Source of the DNA: Rhizobiaceae bacterium | GTDB taxonomy: Bacteria; Pseudomonadota; Alphaproteobacteria; Rhizobiales; Rhizobiaceae | Assembly: GCA_019635775.1 (NCBI GenBank) | Contig: JAHBYU010000008.1 | Location: forward strand, 1-64,000 | Direction: 5' to 3' | DNA: 64,000 nucleotides | Shown here: piece by piece, positions 33,966 through 43,029 of the stretch | How positions within the stretch are numbered: the first letter of the stretch is position 1 | Layout: every line of letters starts with the position of its first letter | The notes under the pieces: generated by a model | Told to the model about the DNA's origin: nothing | What the model saw: only the letters and a program-made list of their open reading frames with translations | Database searches by the model: none | Translations under genes and position numbers: made by a program

Positions 33966-34979
33966 ATGAAGATTTTTAACTGGAGTACGGCCGGGATAGC
34001 AGGCTTGGGAGTGGCGTTGTTTCTGGCATCTGCCGCAGCGGGCCATGCGCTTGAAACCGTCTCGGTGCGGTTGAAGTGGGTACCACAAGCCCAGTTCGCC
34101 GGGTTCTACGTTGCCAAGGAGAAAGGCTTCTATGAAGAAGCCGGGTTGGACGTGACAATAAATCCCGGCGGTCCGAACCTGAACGGGGAAACGCTGGTCG
34201 CAACAGGCGCGGACAATTTCGCGCTGGCGGGAAGTGTCGAGAGCCTTCTGTCCAGCAGCGACAAGGGACTGCCGATCGTTGGCGTGGGCATGCTGCTGCA
34301 GCATACGCCCTCGGCCTATGTCGCTCACGCCGATTCGGGCATTACCAGTCCGGCCGATTTTCGGGGCAAGACTGTGTCGACTTTCTTTACGGGCGCCCAG
34401 AACATGCTCTTTGCAGTCTTGGCGGCCGCCGGCGTTGATGAGAAGGATGTGAACGTGGTGCCCCAGGCTGTCTCGATGGCGCCTTTCATCGACCGCCAGG
34501 TCGATGTTGCCACGGTCATGCTCTACAATGAACTCAACGTGCTGCGGAAGCAGGGGCTGAACGATCTTGTCGTGTTGCATCCCGAAGACTACGGCGTCAG
34601 CTTCCCCAGCGATCCCATCATCACGAACCAGACGATGATCGCCGAGAAGCCGGAAGTCGTACAGGCGTTCGTCAACGCGACTCTCCGCGGCTGGGCATAT
34701 GCGATCGCAAACCAGCAGGAGGCAGTCGATATCGTCATGGCGGTTGCGCCGGGCTTGGAAAGTGAACACCAAAGCGCCATGCTTAAAGCCTATGCCGAGT
34801 TGATGCTGGCTGGTAACGGTCGCAAGTCGGGAATTGGCTTGCTCGACATGGATGCGCTTGAAAAGGCAAGGGAAATGCTGATCCAGCGCAATGCGGTAAA
34901 CCCGGATATTCAACTGACGGACGTAGTGGACAATCGCTTTTGGGAAGCGGCTCCGGCTGATGCCAAGATCGTCCCCTGA
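33966..34979 (+). CDS. NMT1/THI5-type periplasmic binding protein (orphan paralogue)
   Basis: A 337-residue binding protein with a signal peptide (MKIFNWSTAGIAGLGVALFLASAAAGHA). It is a close paralogue of the protein at 24293-25318, sharing QAQFAGFYVAK, NPGGPN, GKTVSTFFTGAQN, VVPQAVSMAPF, DRQVDVA and YNELNVL. No permease or ATPase genes accompany it, so it probably docks to the importer encoded at 21986-24284 and widens or shifts its ligand range. The ATG at 33966 is chosen over an upstream frame start because it begins the signal peptide. It is followed by SDR and aldehyde dehydrogenase genes on the same strand. Confidence 0.85.
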   Translation: MKIFNWSTAGIAGLGVALFLASAAAGHALETVSVRLKWVPQAQFAGFYVAKEKGFYEEAGLDVTINPGGPNLNGETLVATGADNFALAGSVESLLSSSDKGLPIVGVGMLLQHTPSAYVAHADSGITSPADFRGKTVSTFFTGAQNMLFAVLAAAGVDEKDVNVVPQAVSMAPFIDRQVDVATVMLYNELNVLRKQGLNDLVVLHPEDYGVSFPSDPIITNQTMIAEKPEVVQAFVNATLRGWAYAIANQQEAVDIVMAVAPGLESEHQSAMLKAYAELMLAGNGRKSGIGLLDMDALEKAREMLIQRNAVNPDIQLTDVVDNRFWEAAPADAKIVP

Positions 34980-35063
34980 CCGTATCGAGATAATATGTCA
35001 CGCGGTTCGGGTGGCCTCCTGAAGGCTGCCCGAACCGTCACAATGCCTTTGGAAGGAATATTG

Positions 35064-35840
35064 ATGTACGCCGAGAAGCTGCGCCTGGACGGGAAAGTCG
35101 CGGTCGTCACCGGAGCAGGACAGGGCATAGGAACAGCCTGTGCGCATGCGTTGGGCGAGGCTGGCGCGATTGTCGTCATTGCCGATATCGACTTAGCGAA
35201 GGCCCAGCGCGCGGCCAAAGAACTCTCCGGGCTCGGATTGATCATGCATGCCAGCCGGCTCGATGTCGGCAATTCGGCGTCAGTCAATGAAGCCGCAACG
35301 CAGATCGCGGAAACCTATGGAGAAACGGATATCCTCGTGAACAACGCCGGTATCTATCTCGGCGATGCCAAGGCCGAGGAGATCACCGATGAACATTGGC
35401 GTCGTCACATGGATATCAACGTCGATGGCGTGTTTTGGTGCTGTCGGGCGTTCGGTAGCCGCATGCTCGAACGGCGCAACGGTGCCATTGTCAACATCGG
35501 CTCAATGTCGGGACATATAGTAAACCGACCTCAGGCACAGTCCTTCTACAACACGACCAAGGCGGCGGTCCATCACCTGACACGTTCGCTTGCGGCCGAA
35601 TGGGCCGATCGTGGCGTGAGGGTCAACGCCGTGGCTCCCACTTATATCCAGACGGCGCTTACCGCTGACAGTATGACGAGCAATGCGGAGATGTACGCAG
35701 CCTGGCTTTCCGACACTCCCATGGGCAGGGTCGGCCAGGCCGACGAAATAGCCTCCGTTGTCCATTTCCTGTCCTCCGATGCGTCAAGCCTCATGACAGG
35801 AGCGATAGTAAACGCGGATGGCGGCTACACTTGCTGGTAG
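35064..35840 (+). CDS. Short-chain dehydrogenase/reductase, classical
   Basis: A 258-residue classical SDR. The cofactor motif TGAGQGIG, the NNAG motif, the catalytic Ser in VNIGSMSG and the YNTTK catalytic pair in SFYNTTKAAVHHL are all intact, unlike the SDR at 26849. A DIDLAKA-type acidic residue after the second strand favours NAD over NADP. The ATG at 35064 has GGAAGGAA upstream. It probably oxidises a secondary alcohol of the pathway. It sits between the second binding-protein gene and an aldehyde dehydrogenase gene, giving an alcohol-to-acid pair. Confidence 0.86.
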   Translation: MYAEKLRLDGKVAVVTGAGQGIGTACAHALGEAGAIVVIADIDLAKAQRAAKELSGLGLIMHASRLDVGNSASVNEAATQIAETYGETDILVNNAGIYLGDAKAEEITDEHWRRHMDINVDGVFWCCRAFGSRMLERRNGAIVNIGSMSGHIVNRPQAQSFYNTTKAAVHHLTRSLAAEWADRGVRVNAVAPTYIQTALTADSMTSNAEMYAAWLSDTPMGRVGQADEIASVVHFLSSDASSLMTGAIVNADGGYTCW

Positions 35841-35874
35841 CCGAATAAAGTCATCTGAAAAAAAGACGTTGGGG

Positions 35875-37332
35875 TTGACGTTGACCAACAAAGATTTTGC
35901 CTATCCTGACACCAAGCTTTATGTCGATGGGGTCTGGCGTGAGAGTTATGAAGGCGCGGCGATCGACGTCATCGACCCCGCTAGCGGACGAGCTATAGGG
36001 AAGGTCGCCCTGGCGAGCATCAATGACCTCGACGCCGCTCTCGAGTCCACCGAGCGCGGCTTTGCCGTGTGGAGCGATACTTCCGCCTTTGAGCGCTCCG
36101 GCCTAATGCGTCGCGCTGCAGACATCCTCCGCAGTCGAGTTGATGCCACCGCTCATATGCTTACCCGTGAACAGGGCAAGCCACTCCCGGAAGCCAAGGG
36201 AGAAATTCTCGCTGCCGCCGATGTCATCGACTGGTTCGCCGAGGAGGCTCGCCGAACGTACGGCCAACATATTCCATCACGTTCGTCAGGCGTGACTCAA
36301 ATGACCATCAAGATGCCGGTGGGGCCTGTCGCGGCATTTACTCCGTGGAATTTCCCCATAAACCAGGCCGTGCGGAAGCTCGCGGGCGCCTTGGCGGCAG
36401 GGTGCTCTATAATTCTGAAGGCTCCGGAGGAGACGCCCGCTTCACCTGCCGAACTCGTTCGCGCGTTCGTCGACGCAGGCCTGCCCTCAGGAGTCATAAA
36501 CCTTGTATTCGGCGAGCCGGCGCAAATCTCGACGCACCTCGTCACCCATCCCACGATCCAGAAGATCTCCTTCACCGGTTCCACCGCTGTCGGCAAGGAA
36601 CTAGCGGCGCTGGCGGGCCGGCACATGAAGCTGGCCACGATGGAGCTTGGTGGTCACGCTCCGGTAATCGTCTGCGCCGACGCAGATATCGCCAGCGCCG
36701 TGAAAGTGCTTGTCGCGTCGAAATACCTGAACGCCGGGCAGGTCTGTGTTTCGCCGACCCGGTTCCTTGTCCAAGACGATGTGTACGACGGGTTCGTCGA
36801 TGCCTTTGTAGATGCATCGCGATCGCGACATATCGGCAACGGGATGGAGCTAGGAACGCAAATGGGCCCATTGGCCAACGACCGGCGCATCGCTATGTTG
36901 GAAACATTGATCGAGGATGCCGTAGGGCATGGTGGCCATGTGCGAACGGGTGGACACCGGATCGGCAATGAAGGCTTCTTCTTCGAGCCAACGGTCCTTG
37001 GCGACGTGCAAACTGGCGCGCGGATCATGAACGAAGAGCCCTTCGGGCCCATTTGCGTGATCAATCGCTTTTCCACCCTGAACGAGGCGATCGAAGAGGC
37101 AAACCGCTTGCCATACGGCTTGGCCTCGTTCGGCTTTACGCAGTCCTCGCGTAACGCCCATGAGATCGCTATGCGGGTCAGGTCCGGTATGACGACGATC
37201 AACCACAATGGGCTAGCGTTGCCGGAAGTGCCATTTGGCGGGATCATGGAATCGGGACATGGTACGGAGGGGGGTTCCGTAGCTATCGAGGCCTACCTCT
37301 ACACCAAACTGATCACTAGTGCCGCGCATTAG
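35875..37332 (+). CDS. Aldehyde dehydrogenase (succinate-semialdehyde dehydrogenase-like)
   Basis: An approximately 485-residue aldehyde dehydrogenase of the GabD/AldA-like group. Key residues are the Asn in AAFTPWNFPINQ, the Glu in TMELGGHAP and the Cys in NAGQVCVSPTR. The PFGGIMESGHGTEGG end is typical of semialdehyde dehydrogenases. No ATG is well placed; TTG codons at 35869, 35875 and 35881 are the candidates and I use the middle one, so the start is uncertain by a few codons. It lies 34 bases after the SDR stop, and the pair would oxidise an alcohol to a carboxylic acid. It closes the island on the right. Confidence 0.84.
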   Translation: MTLTNKDFAYPDTKLYVDGVWRESYEGAAIDVIDPASGRAIGKVALASINDLDAALESTERGFAVWSDTSAFERSGLMRRAADILRSRVDATAHMLTREQGKPLPEAKGEILAAADVIDWFAEEARRTYGQHIPSRSSGVTQMTIKMPVGPVAAFTPWNFPINQAVRKLAGALAAGCSIILKAPEETPASPAELVRAFVDAGLPSGVINLVFGEPAQISTHLVTHPTIQKISFTGSTAVGKELAALAGRHMKLATMELGGHAPVIVCADADIASAVKVLVASKYLNAGQVCVSPTRFLVQDDVYDGFVDAFVDASRSRHIGNGMELGTQMGPLANDRRIAMLETLIEDAVGHGGHVRTGGHRIGNEGFFFEPTVLGDVQTGARIMNEEPFGPICVINRFSTLNEAIEEANRLPYGLASFGFTQSSRNAHEIAMRVRSGMTTINHNGLALPEVPFGGIMESGHGTEGGSVAIEAYLYTKLITSAAH

Positions 37333-37388
37333 ATTGCGTAGGCCGCGCCAACCCCCACCGGGTCGGCTCAACGCCTGAAGCCGGTTGG

Positions 37389-37949
37389 TTGCAATGGTGC
37401 CCCTATCCCGATAGACAGCCCCCGCCTATCCTTGGACTGCCCCTGGCAGCAGGCCACTCCGCTGGTCTAGCGCTCGATATCCTGCGCGCCGCCGAGCAGG
37501 CACATGCGCGCGAGCTTGCCGAAGATCTGGAGTTTTGGAGCATGTACAAAGAATTCTATACCCACCAGCTCGAACTGGCGCGAAGGGATGGCCAGCCGGA
37601 GCCGGCGATCTACCCCCATCCTGATGACATTGTCATCGACGCAGATAGCCCAAAGTTTCTCGGGCCCTGGGATGAAGAGCAGAACAAACGGGTCCAGCAT
37701 ACGGTCCAGACCTGCAAAGTGCTGCTCATGCAAGACGAACTGGATCGGCGCTGTGAAACACGTCTGGATGGCTCTCCTGTCAAAGAGCCTGGCGCCGCCC
37801 TGTTTATGTTCAACCAGTTGAACGAGACCCTTCCGCCTCGCCTCAGACTTTCCGACAGCAGGGTCAGTCGTCTTCAGATGCATTTCCACTGCATGGCCAA
37901 ACGTACTTTGCTCAAACAACTCCATGCAGACTGGCGCAAAATTGGACAG
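37389..37949 (+). pseudogene. 5' part of a gene split by the IS3-family element (DUF5681-like)
   Basis: A frame of about 187 residues that ends where the IS begins: its stop codon TGA is formed by the first three bases of the IS. The protein has helical, acidic character with EFWSMYKEFYTHQLELARRDGQPEPAIYPHPDDIVIDADSPKFLGP. The HPDDIVID-type string resembles the C-terminal half of DUF5681 proteins as I remember them, but this is weak. The frame remains open upstream of 37389, so the original start is unknown and the gene may have been 5'-truncated already. The reading frame continues at 39274 after removal of the IS and one copy of the CAG duplication. Confidence 0.7.
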
Positions 37950-37999
37950 TGAACCGCCCCGGGTTGATCGGAGGCTCCAACTCCTGAGAAGGTGGAGCC

Positions 38000-38329
38000 A
38001 TGACAATCAAGACGACCAACAAGTTCTCTCCCGAGGTCCGATCCCGTGCGGTGCGGCTGGTTCTGGATCACGAAGGCGAGCATGCCTCGCGATGGGCGGC
38101 GGTGTCGTCGATCGCCGCCAAGATCGGCTGCACGGCGCAGACGCTGCATGAGTGGGTGAAGAAGGCCGAGCGCGACAGTGGCGTGCGAGCCGGTGTGCCT
38201 ACGGATGTGGCGACGAAGCTCAAGGCTTTGGAACGCGAGAACCGCGAGCTTCGACAGGCTAACGAGATCTTGCGCAAGGCAAGCGCGTATTTTGCCCAGG
38301 CGGAGCTCGACCGCCGGTTCAGACCATGA
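38000..38329 (+). CDS. IS3-family transposase OrfA
   Basis: A 109-residue OrfA protein. An N-terminal helix-turn-helix region ([17 protein letters not shown] through [16 protein letters not shown]) binds the IS ends, and a C-terminal leucine-zipper-like helix ([33 protein letters not shown]) mediates dimerisation. Alone it usually regulates transposition; fused to OrfB by frameshifting it forms the active transposase. It overlaps orfB by four bases (ATGA), so coupling or frameshift near the end is expected. The gene is intact. Confidence 0.92.
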   Translation: MTIKTTNKFSPEVRSRAVRLVLDHEGEHASRWAAVSSIAAKIGCTAQTLHEWVKKAERDSGVRAGVPTDVATKLKALERENRELRQANEILRKASAYFAQAELDRRFRP

Positions 38330-39231
38330 TCGCGTTCATCGGCGATCATCGTGGGGCGTATGGGGTCGAGCCGATCTGCAAGGTCCTGCCGATCGCCCCG
38401 TCGACCTACCACGACCATGTCGCCAAGCGCGTCGATCCCTCGCGGCTGTCGACTCGGGCAAGACGGGATGCAGCCTTGAAGGACGAGGTCCGACGTGTGT
38501 TCGAGGCGAACTTCCGCGTCTACGGCGTTCGCAAGGTCTGGCGGCAATTGCAACGCGAGGGCTTCGATGTGGCCCGCTGCACGGTTGCCCGCCTGATGAA
38601 GGCCATGGGCCTCGAAGGCATCATCCGCGGCAAGCCGATCCGCACCACGGTGAGTGACAAGGCCGCACCTTGCCCTCTCGATCACGTCAATCGCCAGTTC
38701 CATGCCCCGGCGCCGAACATGCTGTGGGTCTCCGACTTCACCTACGTCGCGACCTGGACGGGCTTCGTCTATGTCGCCTTCGTCATCGACACCTATGCCC
38801 GCCGGATCGTCGGCTGGCGGGTGAGCCGGACGGCGCATGCGAGCTTCGTGCTGGACGCACTGGAACAGGCGCTCCACGATCGGCGGCCCATCCATCGCGG
38901 CGGGCTCATCCATCACAGTGATAGAGGCAGCCAATACGTCAGCATTCGATACACTGAGCGCTTGGCGCAGGCCGGCGTCCAGCCTTCGGTGGGCAGTGTC
39001 GGCGACTCTTACGACAATGCTCTCGCCGAAACGATCAACGGCCTCTACAAGGCCGAGGTGATCCATCGACGCGGACCATGGCGCTCGTTCGAGGCCGTCG
39101 AGTTCGCGACGTTGGAATGGGTCGACTGGTTCAACAATCGCCGGCTGCTGGAGCCTATCGGCAACATCCCGCCGGCCGAAGCCGAGGAACGCTATTACGC
39201 CATGCTGCAAGAGCCAGCTATGGCCGCGTGA
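38326..39231 (+). CDS. IS3-family transposase OrfB (DDE integrase)
   Basis: A 301-residue catalytic subunit with an rve-type DDE domain. The catalytic residues are the Asp in [11 protein letters not shown], the Asp in [12 protein letters not shown] and the Glu in [12 protein letters not shown]. The N-terminal region has the HTH_21-type segment [28 protein letters not shown]. The C-terminal [27 protein letters not shown] is the IS3 family end. All motifs are intact and the frame is full length, so the element could be active. Confidence 0.93.
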   Translation: MIAFIGDHRGAYGVEPICKVLPIAPSTYHDHVAKRVDPSRLSTRARRDAALKDEVRRVFEANFRVYGVRKVWRQLQREGFDVARCTVARLMKAMGLEGIIRGKPIRTTVSDKAAPCPLDHVNRQFHAPAPNMLWVSDFTYVATWTGFVYVAFVIDTYARRIVGWRVSRTAHASFVLDALEQALHDRRPIHRGGLIHHSDRGSQYVSIRYTERLAQAGVQPSVGSVGDSYDNALAETINGLYKAEVIHRRGPWRSFEAVEFATLEWVDWFNNRRLLEPIGNIPPAEAEERYYAMLQEPAMAA

Positions 39232-39270
39232 CTCAAACGAAACGGCCTCCGGAAAACCCGGCGCGGTTCA

Positions 39271-39519
39271 CAGCCCAAACCCAGAGGCTTCGTCTTCCCT
39301 GACATGTCGGCCATCTTACCGGAATTCGCTGCTCATCAGGAGTTCGTCGCGAAAGCGGTATCCGGCAAGATAGACATCTCACAGTCTTCGTTGCACGAAA
39401 TCGTAGATCTCGTTCAAGCCTACGTCGCCGAGCGCATCCCCTATTTCAGACAAAAGCTCAGAGCGGCTCTGGCAAGGATTGCGGTCCAGAGATCGGCCGA
39501 ACTTATGAGGCGTTCTTAG
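39271..39519 (+). pseudogene. 3' part of the gene split by the IS3-family element
   Basis: Beginning with the second CAG of the target duplication, the frame runs PKPRGFVFPDMSAILPEFAAH to a stop at 39517-39519 and joins the frame of 37389-37949 exactly when the IS and one CAG are removed. It adds 82 residues, mostly helical, ending IAVQRSAELMRRS. An internal ATG at 39304 could give a separate 71-residue product, but the in-frame match across the IS shows it is the interrupted C-terminus. No family is recognised for this part. Confidence 0.75.
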
Positions 39520-39615
39520 GGTGGAACCGGCGCGCAGGTTAGCGCGAACAGACGCGCTGACCCTCGGAATTTGCACGTCGGAGTGGGCGCCAACACGGAC
39601 GTATTCGCTCGGCGC

Positions 39616-40170
39616 TTACGCATGAACCGCCAGGAGTTCTACAGTACAGGCATCCAAAGCAAGATCATCGAAATCAAAACCCCAGCCTGGTCGATCGGAT
39701 AGGATCAGATTGCCGTCACGGTATTCTAGCCGGCTTTCGGCTATCACGATGCTTTCGAAATTGTAGATGTAGTAGCCACCCGACGCGTAGGCTGGCACCG
39801 GACGGAGGCTACCGGCCAGCAGCACGGCAAGCGGCTGTCCGCGCTGTTTGGCCTTTAGATCCCACAGCGCCATGTCGATGGCGGATATGGCGCGCAGCAC
39901 GATCCCGCGCCGTCCTGTCAGAAGCGTTTCCTGATACATGCTGTCCCCAAAGAGCCCAGATGTCCCGCGCGTCGGCGTCCAAAAGAACCGGGCTGAGAAG
40001 GTCGTGGACAATGCGCGCCGCTGCTGAGTACCTATAAATCGACCACACGGACGATCTATATCGCGCCGCATTCTTCGTGCTGTCGCGAAACCTTTTGCAT
40101 GGCGACGCCCTGACAATGCGAGCGCACGACGGTAAGCCGATCATTTTCGCCGAGTGGGGCTCCCTCGGCA
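39616..40170 (-). pseudogene. Enolase-superfamily (mandelate racemase-like) pseudogene
   Basis: Minus-strand pieces of an enolase-superfamily enzyme are spread over two frames. VHDLLSPVLLDADARDIWALWG is in one frame and continues in another as MYQETLLTGRRGIVLRAISAIDMALWDLKAKQRGQPLAVLLAG with PAYASGGYY, so at least one frameshift separates them. After that the sequence jumps to SRLEYRDGNLILSDRPGWGFDFD, which resembles the C-terminal end. The central catalytic barrel with its metal ligands is missing. An internal deletion plus a frameshift makes it non-functional. Confidence 0.65.
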
Positions 40171-40349
40171 AGGGGAAGTTCCAGCGCCGGGATTTCCGAC
40201 TGGACTGACAGGTTCATCGGCTTTCAGCGCGGAGGGATCGCTTTTTGCCCATCTCGGCAAGTACGAGATTTTCACCCCAATCAAAACTTGTCCACGATGA
40301 CGGTGAGCGATCTTTCCGCCGGCCATGCCGGTATCACGAAGGAGGCCGA

Positions 40350-40655
40350 ATGAACACGCAAGGGATCTTTACCTTTGCGCGGCCGCAATCCCGATGTGCT
40401 GACCTGCATCGCGAATCTGTCAAACGACGAGGTGTTCACCCCGCCCGAGTTCGCAAACCGCATGTTGGATACATTGACCAACCCCTGGGCGGCCGACAAT
40501 GACGGCGCGAACATATGGGCCGACGAGACGGTGAAGTTTCTCGACCCGTTCACTAAGTCCGGCGTGTTCTTGCGCGAGATCACAAGCCGGCTAAACGAAG
40601 GGCTGGCTGCGAAAATCCCCGATATCCAAACTCGAGTCGATCACATCCTTAAGTA
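40350..40655 (+). pseudogene. N-terminal fragment of an adenine-specific restriction methylase
   Basis: Starting at an ATG with GGAGG upstream (40350), the frame gives MNTQGIFTFA, then shifts near 40380 to RGRNPDVLTCIANLSNDEVFTPPEFANRMLDTL, WADETVKFLDPFTKSGVFLREITSRL and RVDHILK before breaking off. These strings are familiar from the N-terminus of Eco57I/type III-like restriction methylases, including the DPFTKSGVFL cofactor motif. Only about 100 residues remain. The fragment ends against the GlpD-like gene, so a deletion or rearrangement joined them. Confidence 0.6.
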
Positions 40656-42206
40656 TCACAGTTCCACACGGTGGTTGCGCCATACATAGTCGGAAAAGCT
40701 GTCCACTTCCGCCTGCCGTCGCCGGTCGGACCAATGCAGGATGCTGCCCATCGCGTCGACGATCTTGTCCAGGAACTCGGGCGTCACGGCCATGTCCCAG
40801 AAGAGCGGCGTGCGGCGGCAAAGGATGTCGACGGCGCTCGTTGCGTGCTCGGACGTCAGAAAATGGCGAACAGCGTGCTCGATATCGGCGGCTGACGATG
40901 TCGCCGTCAGGACTGGTGCCTCGCGCGGAGTATAGTCGATCGTCTTGGCAGGACCGGCGGAGCCCAGGGCACCCTTGATCTTCTGCGTGACCCTTCGAGC
41001 GGTCTGACGGTGGTTGACGATGATGCCCCAGGTCACGGCCAACAGGTTGCGCGCGCCTTGGTCCACCATGTCGTGGAAGATGCTGAACGGCAGCCGCTTG
41101 CCCTTCGCGCGGTTGGGATCAAAGGTGATCGGGCGCGCGCCAGCCCATGCCATCTCGACCTTCGCGTCCTTGATCGGCAGGCCCGGAAGAAGGGCCTGTG
41201 CCTCGCGGATGATGAAATCGATGTCTTCGTCCAGGGGAGTCACTTCGTCGGGGTGCCCATCATAGAATGTCTCGGTCGGCCCCAAATAGTGGTACTCGCC
41301 CCATGGCAGGCAGAAGATGTGTTCGCCTTCTGAATTCTCACCGGCGATGCCATGGCCGCGGAATTCCTCGGGCAGGCGAATGAGCACATGGACGCCCTTC
41401 ATCGCGCGGACACGCGGTGGAATGTTGTCCAGGCCAGGGACCATACGGTTGGTGCGGTCGATCTCGATGCCGGCGAGGTTCATGACGTAGCGTGCGTCGA
41501 CCGATGCCTTGTGCTCGCTGTCGGCGAGCGTGAGCTTCCAGTTGGTCTTGCCGGATTTCTCCAGCTTCACCACCTCGGTGTAGTTACGGATAACCGCGCC
41601 CATGTCTTCCGCATTGAGACATGCGTCGAGCGCGATGCGCTCCGGCCACCTGAACTGCTGGTCGGTGAAGGCCACGACCGACCGAATGTCGCCCTGGTTG
41701 ACGAGGTGCTTGATGAAGGGATGCGGCGACGCCGCGCCTTTCCAGCGCCGATAGTTGATCGGGCTGCGCCCGCGGTTCATGAGCCCCACAAGGGCTGCGC
41801 CGATGTCGACATGCCAGCCGCTGTAGCCAGCATGCTTGTAGATCGGTAGCGCGATGTCCATCGGCCGCAGATAGGCGCGGATCGTGTTGTAGAGCTCGCC
41901 CTGCGCAACCGCCATCTCGCTTGCGGTGCGCAGCTTCATCAGAAGGGTTCCCGGCGCGAAAAGGAATTCCGAGACGGATTTCTTCGGTGCGAGGAATCGC
42001 AACCCGCAATGCAGGATGCGTCCAGAACGGCTTGTTGCACCGCTGGCGAAATCGCGCTTTTCCACCAGCAGCACCTTGTAGCCGGACGCCGCAAGATGTT
42101 GGGCGGCGGAGCATCCGTTGATGCCTCCGCCGATGATTGCCACGTCGAAGGTTTGCCCATCAAATTGCGTTAGGGCGGTGCGCAGGTTTTCCATCTCTGT
42201 TTCCAA
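40656..42206 (-). CDS. FAD-dependent oxidase, glycerol-3-phosphate dehydrogenase-like
   Basis: A 516-residue flavoprotein of the GlpD/DAO family. The N-terminal FAD motif is VAIIGGGINGCSAAQHLAASGYKVLLVEKRDFASGATSRSGRILHCGLRFL, typical of GlpD. The C-terminal domain with the RRRQAEVDSFSDYVWRN segment is also GlpD-like. GlpD oxidises sn-glycerol-3-phosphate to dihydroxyacetone phosphate and passes electrons to quinone. Here the gene follows a PotABCD-type importer by four bases, so it may oxidise the imported compound, possibly a hydroxylated or phosphorylated amine or polyol. The start may be this ATG or one 12 bases downstream. Confidence 0.82.
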   Translation of the reverse strand: METEMENLRTALTQFDGQTFDVAIIGGGINGCSAAQHLAASGYKVLLVEKRDFASGATSRSGRILHCGLRFLAPKKSVSEFLFAPGTLLMKLRTASEMAVAQGELYNTIRAYLRPMDIALPIYKHAGYSGWHVDIGAALVGLMNRGRSPINYRRWKGAASPHPFIKHLVNQGDIRSVVAFTDQQFRWPERIALDACLNAEDMGAVIRNYTEVVKLEKSGKTNWKLTLADSEHKASVDARYVMNLAGIEIDRTNRMVPGLDNIPPRVRAMKGVHVLIRLPEEFRGHGIAGENSEGEHIFCLPWGEYHYLGPTETFYDGHPDEVTPLDEDIDFIIREAQALLPGLPIKDAKVEMAWAGARPITFDPNRAKGKRLPFSIFHDMVDQGARNLLAVTWGIIVNHRQTARRVTQKIKGALGSAGPAKTIDYTPREAPVLTATSSAADIEHAVRHFLTSEHATSAVDILCRRTPLFWDMAVTPEFLDKIVDAMGSILHWSDRRRQAEVDSFSDYVWRNHRVEL

Positions 42207-42210
42207 TGTT

Positions 42211-43029
42211 TCAAGCCAGGCGGCTTGCTTTTCCCTTGTTCATGCGCAGCAGCACGAACATGACGATCACAATCATCACGATCTCAAGCACCGACACGGC
42301 GGCGATGGTGGGATCGATCTGCAGGCGGATGTTGTCGAACATCTTCTTGGGCAGGGTGCCGAAGGTGCTCGACAGGAACATCGCCACGACCAGTTCATCG
42401 AAGGATGTGATGAATGCGAGAAACGCGGCCGACAGCAGGCTCGAGCGTATCTGCGGAATAGTGATCCGCCTGATTGCCACCAGCCGGCTTGCGCCCAGTC
42501 CGATCGCGGCGGTTTCCTGGTCTATGTCGTATTCCTTCAGCCCGGCCGTCAGGATGATGATCACGAAAGGCAGGCAGAGCACGGTGTGGGCGAGTGCGAT
42601 ACCGTACCAGGTGCCTACCAGCCCGAGGTCGGAAAACAGCGAATACATGGACACCGAGTAGACGATGGACGGCACGATCATCGGAGCCAGCGCGACCTTC
42701 TCGAGCGTCCCGGACCAACTCCTCAATCCGCGTGTGATACCCAGCGCGAACAGGAAACCGAGGGCGACCGACAGGATCGTCGCCACCACCCCGACCAGTA
42801 TGCTCAATAGGGTTGCATCGATCCAGCTTTGCGAAGTGAAATAGGTCTCGTACCAGCGAACCGAATAGCTGTCCGGGGGAAAGCGCAGGTAGGATCCGCC
42901 GCTGAACGATATCGGCACGACGACCAGAAGCGGCGCGACGAGAAAGAGGAACACGAGCCAGGAGAATGCGCTGAGAAGCCCCCTGCTCAGCCACTCCGAC
43001 GCCTTCAGCCTGCTAAGTGGATGCGACAT
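42211..43029 (-). CDS. ABC transporter permease (PotC type)
   Basis: A 272-residue permease of the spermidine/putrescine (PotC) family, with six hydrophobic segments. The coupling loop is AAIGLGASRLVAIRRITIPQIRSSLLSAAFLAF, and ITSFDELVVAMFLSS is the PotC end signature. It overlaps the potB-type gene by 17 bases and stops four bases before the GlpD-like gene, so these are co-transcribed. Substrate class is inferred from the family only; Pot-type importers also take opines, amino alcohols and phosphate esters. Confidence 0.86.
   Translation of the reverse strand: MSHPLSRLKASEWLSRGLLSAFSWLVFLFLVAPLLVVVPISFSGGSYLRFPPDSYSVRWYETYFTSQSWIDATLLSILVGVVATILSVALGFLFALGITRGLRSWSGTLEKVALAPMIVPSIVYSVSMYSLFSDLGLVGTWYGIALAHTVLCLPFVIIILTAGLKEYDIDQETAAIGLGASRLVAIRRITIPQIRSSLLSAAFLAFITSFDELVVAMFLSSTFGTLPKKMFDNIRLQIDPTIAAVSVLEIVMIVIVMFVLLRMNKGKASRLA

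Larger units (their letters stand above)
37950..39270 (+). mobile_element. Complete IS3-family insertion sequence
   Basis: A 1321-base insertion sequence. Terminal inverted repeats begin TGAACCGCCCCGGGTT on the left (37950) and TGAACCGCGCCGGGTT on the right (read inward from 39270), continuing with GGAGGC in both. Each end is flanked by CAG (37947-37949 and 39271-39273), a 3-base target duplication normal for the family. It carries orfA and orfB with an overlapping ATGA and an intact DDE transposase. The sequence resembles the IS51 group common in rhizobia. The perfect duplication and open genes suggest a recent insertion. Confidence 0.92.

Noticed and set aside
38068-39210. Long 380-codon frame on the minus strand across the IS3 element
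   Set aside because: It is the antisense shadow of orfA/orfB, whose motifs are complete on the plus strand; the antisense translation has no family features.
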